This document shows positions 59,529 through 64,000 of a DNA stretch of 64,000 bases, one piece after another. The notes under the pieces are model-generated. The model had not been told where the DNA came from. It worked only from the letters and a program-made list of their open reading frames with translations, and did not search any database. The position numbers and the translations under genes are program-made. The DNA is from Roridomyces roridus (lineage: Eukaryota > Basidiomycota > Agaricomycetes > Agaricales > Mycenaceae), in the NCBI GenBank assembly GCA_029378245.1, contig JARKIF010000020.1:1054001-1118000 (forward strand), given 5' to 3'. The number at the start of each line of letters is the position of its first letter. Positions within the stretch are counted from its first letter, which is position 1.

Positions 59529-59900
59529 TGTCAGCACCTAGGGCTAAGTCGGGTTCTAGTCGGTAACGAACGAGGCGACCGAGCGAAGAGCAGCAGACGA
59601 GACTCAAGAGGTAGAGCAAGCCGTAGGGAGAATAGACTAGATTCGTCTACAGTACTGAGACTGTAGACGGGTATATATACTACATGATCGAATTAAGTAC
59701 GAGGAGGTAGGGGGTAGGAGCAGGGGCGATCACGACAAGTAGGGGTTTAAATGCAGGGGAGAGTGGAGTAGCAAGCAGGGGTTAGCAGGGGTTGAGACAA
59801 GACCCGGCCGATCAGTGATGATCACTGATTAGGGTATTGATGGTTGATGATTGATCGGGTTACAACCTGTCGGGTTGTTGCCTGGGGTCATATCATGACA
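59529..59900 (-). repeat. 5' LTR (element orientation)
   Basis: 372 bp, differing from the other LTR by one base by eye (GATGATCACT here, GATGACCACT there). Confidence 0.9.
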
Positions 59901-60889
59901 TGAGAGCTGGGTGCCCTCGTACTCAAAATGCACTGTGTCAGTAGATCTTCACCTTTGTAGGCAACCGGTGGCTGAATTTGCAACGGGGGATCGAGCTGAT
60001 TGAGATCAAAATTTGATGGCCGAGCTTATCGTGGGAAACACCTGCCCTATATGGTGGGGGAGGGGGGGGGGAGGGGTCCCAGTGGAGGGCTTAAAAAACT
60101 TTTTGAGTGGATATCCGTTTTTCGAAAGTTGACACCCCCTTGCCTCTTCGTCATTTTCGCCATTTTGGACCGTCCAAGCTGAACAAGACAGCTTCCATAT
60201 CCACTACTTTGCTCACAACGGTGCCGGCTGGAAACAGGGCAGAGTCCAGCGGAACACGTGTCTGGGTCTCTCTTGGAGGCTAGGGAATGCAGCTGCATGG
60301 GTCCTGAGGTGCGTGCTTGCGTTCACCAACTCCACCGTGGCCTCACAATCCAGACTGTAGATTAGATGCACCAAGATGCATCGCCAATGCGCAGCCCACC
60401 CCCCGGATGCCCATCATACTCTCCTAGGTCGTTAATACTACCACTTCCCCATATTTCGTGGCCCCAAATCCGCCACAGACTCCTACTCGCGCGAAAGACT
60501 GTGGACACGATACCCGAGATTTCATCCCGTCTGAACGTCGTAACCGGGGCTCAATCACTGGATAACAACTTCATGTGTACTATAACTACAAATGAAATGC
60601 CTCCAGGCCATTTCCGACGTGCGACTCGTCCCTAATCTGCCCCATCCGTGGCCTTGCATCATGGCCGGGTTATCTCGCCAAGTAGCGACCCAATATTCGC
60701 GTAAAATTCCCGGGGTTGTACGGGGAGCTAGCTTAGCATGTCGACTATGTGAGGTCCAAGTTTCGGGGGACTCTGAGCGGTGTAGCAGAAGTGATTGAAA
60801 AAATGGTCGTCCGACATCAGAATCAAGAATTTAATGAGAGGCAGGTGCACGTGATGGCACGGTGATCAATCGAGAGTTGCCGGTACCCA

Positions 60890-60896
60890 CTGTTAT
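60890..60896. repeat. 7-bp target duplication of the outer element, right
   Basis: Second copy of CTGTTAT. Confidence 0.7.
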
Positions 60897-61283
60897 CAAA
60901 CTCGGCCCCTTGGCAGGGGCCCGACCAATGACGTGAAGTTCCCGATTGAGTCGCATCACGTGATTCTTTTGTCCGCGTCGGTTCGAGCCCGCGGCCTGGT
61001 AACTATTTTACTTGGGCTGGAATCAAACTGGAACACCCCAGATTTCAAGAGAAATAAAAGACAAATGATCGTTTCTGGATCTAATCTACTAAGGTCGGGC
61101 TAGACCGGTTGGATGGCTCACAACGAGCCAAAGAAAAATAGTCACCTCGCAACGGGGTCGAACCTGCGCGGGCAATGAGGTCATGTGACCTTCCCAAACG
61201 AGCACTTGACGTCATTGGTCGGGCCCGTGCCATGGGGCTGACTTTGCAATCAGACTACCCTCCTCGACCCTTCGGCCATCTCC

Positions 61284-61620
61284 CCGGTTAATCCTGAGCA
61301 TTTGGCCGCACAGGTAAAGGCAGGTGAGTTCAAAGTTGTCTTGGCTCCCGCGCTGTTTCCCCAAAATCGCAAGCGGTCCCAATCCTGCAACTACGCGCAG
61401 CGCTACCAAGCTGCGGTATCGCTCTCACATTATTCACACCTCTCGACGGCGTCTGAAGGAGCCCCTTGGATCCTATCTCGGCGTTGTATCCCCATATCTC
61501 GATCGCACCCACTCGTCGCTGCCTGGTATTCCATTCCCTGTCGCCCAGCGTTTCTTATCTCTGACTGTGATGGAAGCCAGGTATGACGAGCTTGGATCCC
61601 CCACTACCGAGACGCAGGCC
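61284..61620 (+). repeat. dispersed repeat Q, copy 2 (first part)
   Basis: Near-identical to 43934-44250. After about 330 bp of unrelated sequence the match resumes at 61950-62020 (TGTATTCTCTGACACAGCC). Confidence 0.8.
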
Positions 61621-62264
61621 TGCGGTAGTCTCTCGTAGACAGACGCTACATCATGTAACACTAGTCTCGTGCCCATCCGTTTTGGGAATAATCGCACATC
61701 AAATTGAAATTTGATCGGCCGTGCTCACGCATGTACTTTTGACAAAATACAATTCCTCGGCCACGAAAGACTTTCTGAGCTCTCCAACAAATGGAAAAAA
61801 GAGGCGCGGCTCGAACTCGCGCACGCTAGACAGATCCCGTGATTGGTTCAAACTCCGAAGATTGGTAATAAGCCAGACGTCTTATCGGACCCCCGCGCTC
61901 CGAACAGGACTAGGCCTGCGGATGGCGTGGAACACGAAGATGAGTCCCCAGCGCAAAAAACTCGCCTTGAACTCTCCCCACGAGCACCGCAGAGTGTATT
62001 CTCTGACACAGCCCACACCCACCCTCCTCATCTCGGTCCCCTCGGCTCAAGTACGCCACTTGCGTTGTACCGTCACAAATCGCGACACGGAAACTACCAT
62101 CCCCACCGCCACAACACTCCTCCGTGATCGAATTCGTGCCGCTACCGGAATCTCTCTTCCCGACAACTCACGCCCAAAGCATCGTCTCTCATCCCCACGC
62201 CCCCATCTCGTAGTACTACCCCCAGCCTTCATAACCACTCCAATCCAACAACAGGTCCCTCGAA

Positions 62265-62699
62265 ATGGCCAGTGTGCGACTCACACAAGAGCGTAACGCG
62301 CTCGCTGTCGAGAAGGACCGGATCGAGCGCGAGTATCGTTCTTTGCGCTCAAGATTCGAATACGAAGTGAATGCGTTGCTCGGTCATAATTTGAGGCAGC
62401 AGGCTGCGGCGTTGGGGGCGGAGATTCGTGGGCTGAGGAAGGAGAATGATGTTTTGAGGGCGAGGAACGCTTGGTATGTCGCCCATCGCCAGGGGTCGTC
62501 GTCGGATGTGGCTCAGGGTGTACTGGAAGTAGAGCTCGAGGCGAGGAATACGGAGCTCGAAGCGGAGAAGAAAGAGTTGGAGAGGAAGCTTGGGCTCAGC
62601 CTGGCGGAAGGGCACCAGTTGACAGGGATGTCGACGGGGAGGAAGCAGGTTGATGAAGCTTTCCAGAGAGTAAATCACTGTGCAACCTGGAACACATGA
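62265..62699 (+). CDS. coiled-coil protein, 144 aa
   Basis: ATG at 62265 (MASVRLTQERNALAVEKDRI). About 110 residues are strongly heptad-patterned, rich in E/R/L/K (EVELEARNTELEAEKKELER), predicting a long parallel coiled coil. No domain name is assigned. The last residues (VNHCATWNT) look like run-through into non-coding DNA that begins a CATGAA-rich stretch, so the true C-terminus may have been cut off by an insertion or lie beyond an unseen intron. Confidence 0.6.
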   Translation: MASVRLTQERNALAVEKDRIEREYRSLRSRFEYEVNALLGHNLRQQAAALGAEIRGLRKENDVLRARNAWYVAHRQGSSSDVAQGVLEVELEARNTELEAEKKELERKLGLSLAEGHQLTGMSTGRKQVDEAFQRVNHCATWNT

Positions 62700-64000
62700 A
62701 AATCATGTGCCTCAGTACCCCCCAATTCATGGCGGGATCGCATGAATATCAACGGGACGAACCCTAAAATCACCCGCCTTTCAGTGAAGTGCCCAAACTC
62801 AATTCATGTGTGTTTTCGACGTTTTCATGTGCCTTTTTCATGTTATCTCGACATGAAAATGGCTGGCAAGCAGGTGAGTCCAATTTGAGTCAGGCTAGAT
62901 GATACTGAATACTATTATCGGGGAACCGACTTTCAAATGCAAGGAACACGAATTTCAAAAGATATGTAGGTGATACAGAACAGCGTGCTACCAGCGCCCG
63001 CCCCGCTTGCCTTCGCCTTCATCCTTCAGAAACGAAATGAGTCGAGAACTTTGCCACAACTGCGATTCATACTAATTAGCATCCTCGAGCCGCAGACATC
63101 AAAAGAACATACCTCAAGTCGCGAATAGCGGAAGAGGAAAGTCTCGTGGAGAGGGAGGGATTGCGGGTGCATGGGTGAGAGCAGTTGAGGGTGGGGTACG
63201 CACTAGATATGAGGAGACGGAGTGAGCTGTCGGCGACTCGACGTTTCAATTTGCTGGCCACATTCGTATCGGGTCAGACGGGGGACAATAAAGCGAGGTC
63301 AACGACGCACCCGATACACCCTGGCGTCTTCAGCGAGTTGCAATATTCAGGACTTGAGCCGTCCGCCCAGTTGGGAGTGCCACGGCCGGCTAGGAATGCA
63401 AGCCTGCAGGTGGATTCCAGGTCGGACTTCAAGTTGGTCCTACAGCCTGCAGGTGTCGTGAGCGTCCGGAAATGATCGCGAGCTCCGTGTTTTCATCATT
63501 GGGACTCCTGTAGGAAAGGAGAGGGAAGACGAAGCGGGGGCGGAAGGGAGATGAGCGTTGGGAGGAAGAAGTGGAGCGCCGTGACAGGCGTGACACCGCT
63601 GACCTCATCCGCAGCACCCACTCCACACACCGAATATTCGCCCTTCTCACAACCTTCTCAAGTCCGTCTCCGTGCAAATATCCCACTGTGGAACGACGTG
63701 GTCGTCGAGGGATATCCGGACGGGTATTGGTTGATTGAAGAACACCCTAGCTCCATCAATGTTCATTTATAGCGTTCTCTTTGATTTTCATGCCTTCTCC
63801 CATGATTTCAGCTCCACTGATTCAGCGGATTGTTCCTGAAATTCACTGACGAGGCCATGATTTTGTCCAGGAGGTGCAGTAAGTAGAAATCACTGAATAA
63901 TGCCTCAATGACCCAAGACACATATTTTGTTCATTTCAGGCCACAGGCCCTGATTTTGCTTGTTCATGGCATGGCGACATGAAATTCATGCGCCGATGTT
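62700..64000. other. no clear gene; CATGAA-rich segments
   Basis: CATGAA/TTCATG words cluster at 62690-62860 and again at 63780-64000. A 73-codon plus-strand frame at 63551-63772 ends in a coding-like stretch (DVVVEGYPDGYWLIEEHP), but nothing upstream supports it. Confidence 0.35.

Larger units (their letters stand above)
48733..59900 (-). mobile_element. Ty3/Gypsy chromodomain retroelement (11,168 bp)
   Basis: Two direct 372-bp LTRs (48733-49104 and 59529-59900) start TGTCAGCACC and end ATCATGACA; one base differs by eye. TGAGA flanks both ends (48728-48732, 59901-59905). Order on the minus strand is LTR, gag, pol, integrase C-terminus with chromodomain, polypurine tract, LTR, which is the Ty3/Gypsy order. 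The body is interrupted by a TIR element (56742-58080) and by a KDZ transposon (about 49790-54750). Confidence 0.9.
47963..60889. mobile_element. outer TIR element hosting the nested tower
   Basis: Ends TGGGTACCGGCAACTCTCGA and its reverse complement; the inverted similarity continues over roughly 80-100 bp (GATCACCGTGCCATCACGTG, then GTCGGACGACCATTT). The flanking duplication is CTGTTAT. Removing the Gypsy element and one of its TSD copies leaves about 1754 bp with no transposase, so it is non-autonomous. Both halves carry a G-run followed by GAGGGCTTAAAAAACTTTTT. Confidence 0.7.

Noticed and set aside
61141..61200. Possible tRNA-Met on the minus strand
   Set aside because: CAT-containing loop and GGTTCGA box are present, but the acceptor stem and D arm do not pair.
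1..64000. CRISPR arrays, bacterial operons, riboswitches
   Set aside because: No regularly spaced repeats of that type; intron-rich genes show the sequence is eukaryotic.

Overview
The window is nuclear DNA of a filamentous basidiomycete, most likely an Agaricomycete. Nearly every gene is split by 45-60 bp GT-AG introns. The protein families fit: DUF6535 membrane protein, F-box/LRR protein, multi-exon P450, fruit-body-specific secreted protein, KDZ transposase and chromodomain Ty3/Gypsy retroelement. All gene models below were spliced by eye from the sequence; no database search was run.

Layout. 0-12.8 kb: a DUF6535 gene, an F-box-type gene, small hypothetical genes, paralog A of an expanded uncharacterised family (7-bp frame-breaking insertion), a six-exon zinc-knuckle gene and a decaying protein kinase. 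13-25 kb: an apparently intact family member (B, 13 exons), an F-box/LRR gene, a 1.84-kb TIR element with a 9-bp target duplication, a MITE nested in another TIR element, and paralog C with a 2.29-kb TIR element in an exon. 26.7-33 kb: an intact 13-exon P450 and a fruit-body-protein gene with one in-frame stop. 35-40 kb: paralog D, carrying an intronic MITE, a frameshift and a second copy of the 9-bp-TSD element, which itself holds a solo LTR. 41-43 kb: tandem isochorismatase-fold genes. 43.5-47.9 kb: dispersed repeats and a truncated inverted copy of paralog A. 48-60.9 kb: a nested transposon tower. 61-64 kb: more repeat copies and a coiled-coil gene.

The tower is the most striking structure. 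A ~1.75-kb TIR element (7-bp TSD) was entered by an 11.2-kb Ty3/Gypsy element (372-bp LTRs with one mismatch seen, 5-bp TSD). That element carries a 1.34-kb TIR element (TA TSD) at its gag-pol junction. A KDZ transposase plus RING-finger gene pair sits where RNase H and the integrase core should be.

The second theme is a family laid open by insertions. Paralogs B, C and D share the same unusual exon series, including 38-, 71-, 77- and 15-nt exons. This lets the insertions in C and D be placed to the base, and shows that B is the only copy in the window that still reads open throughout.
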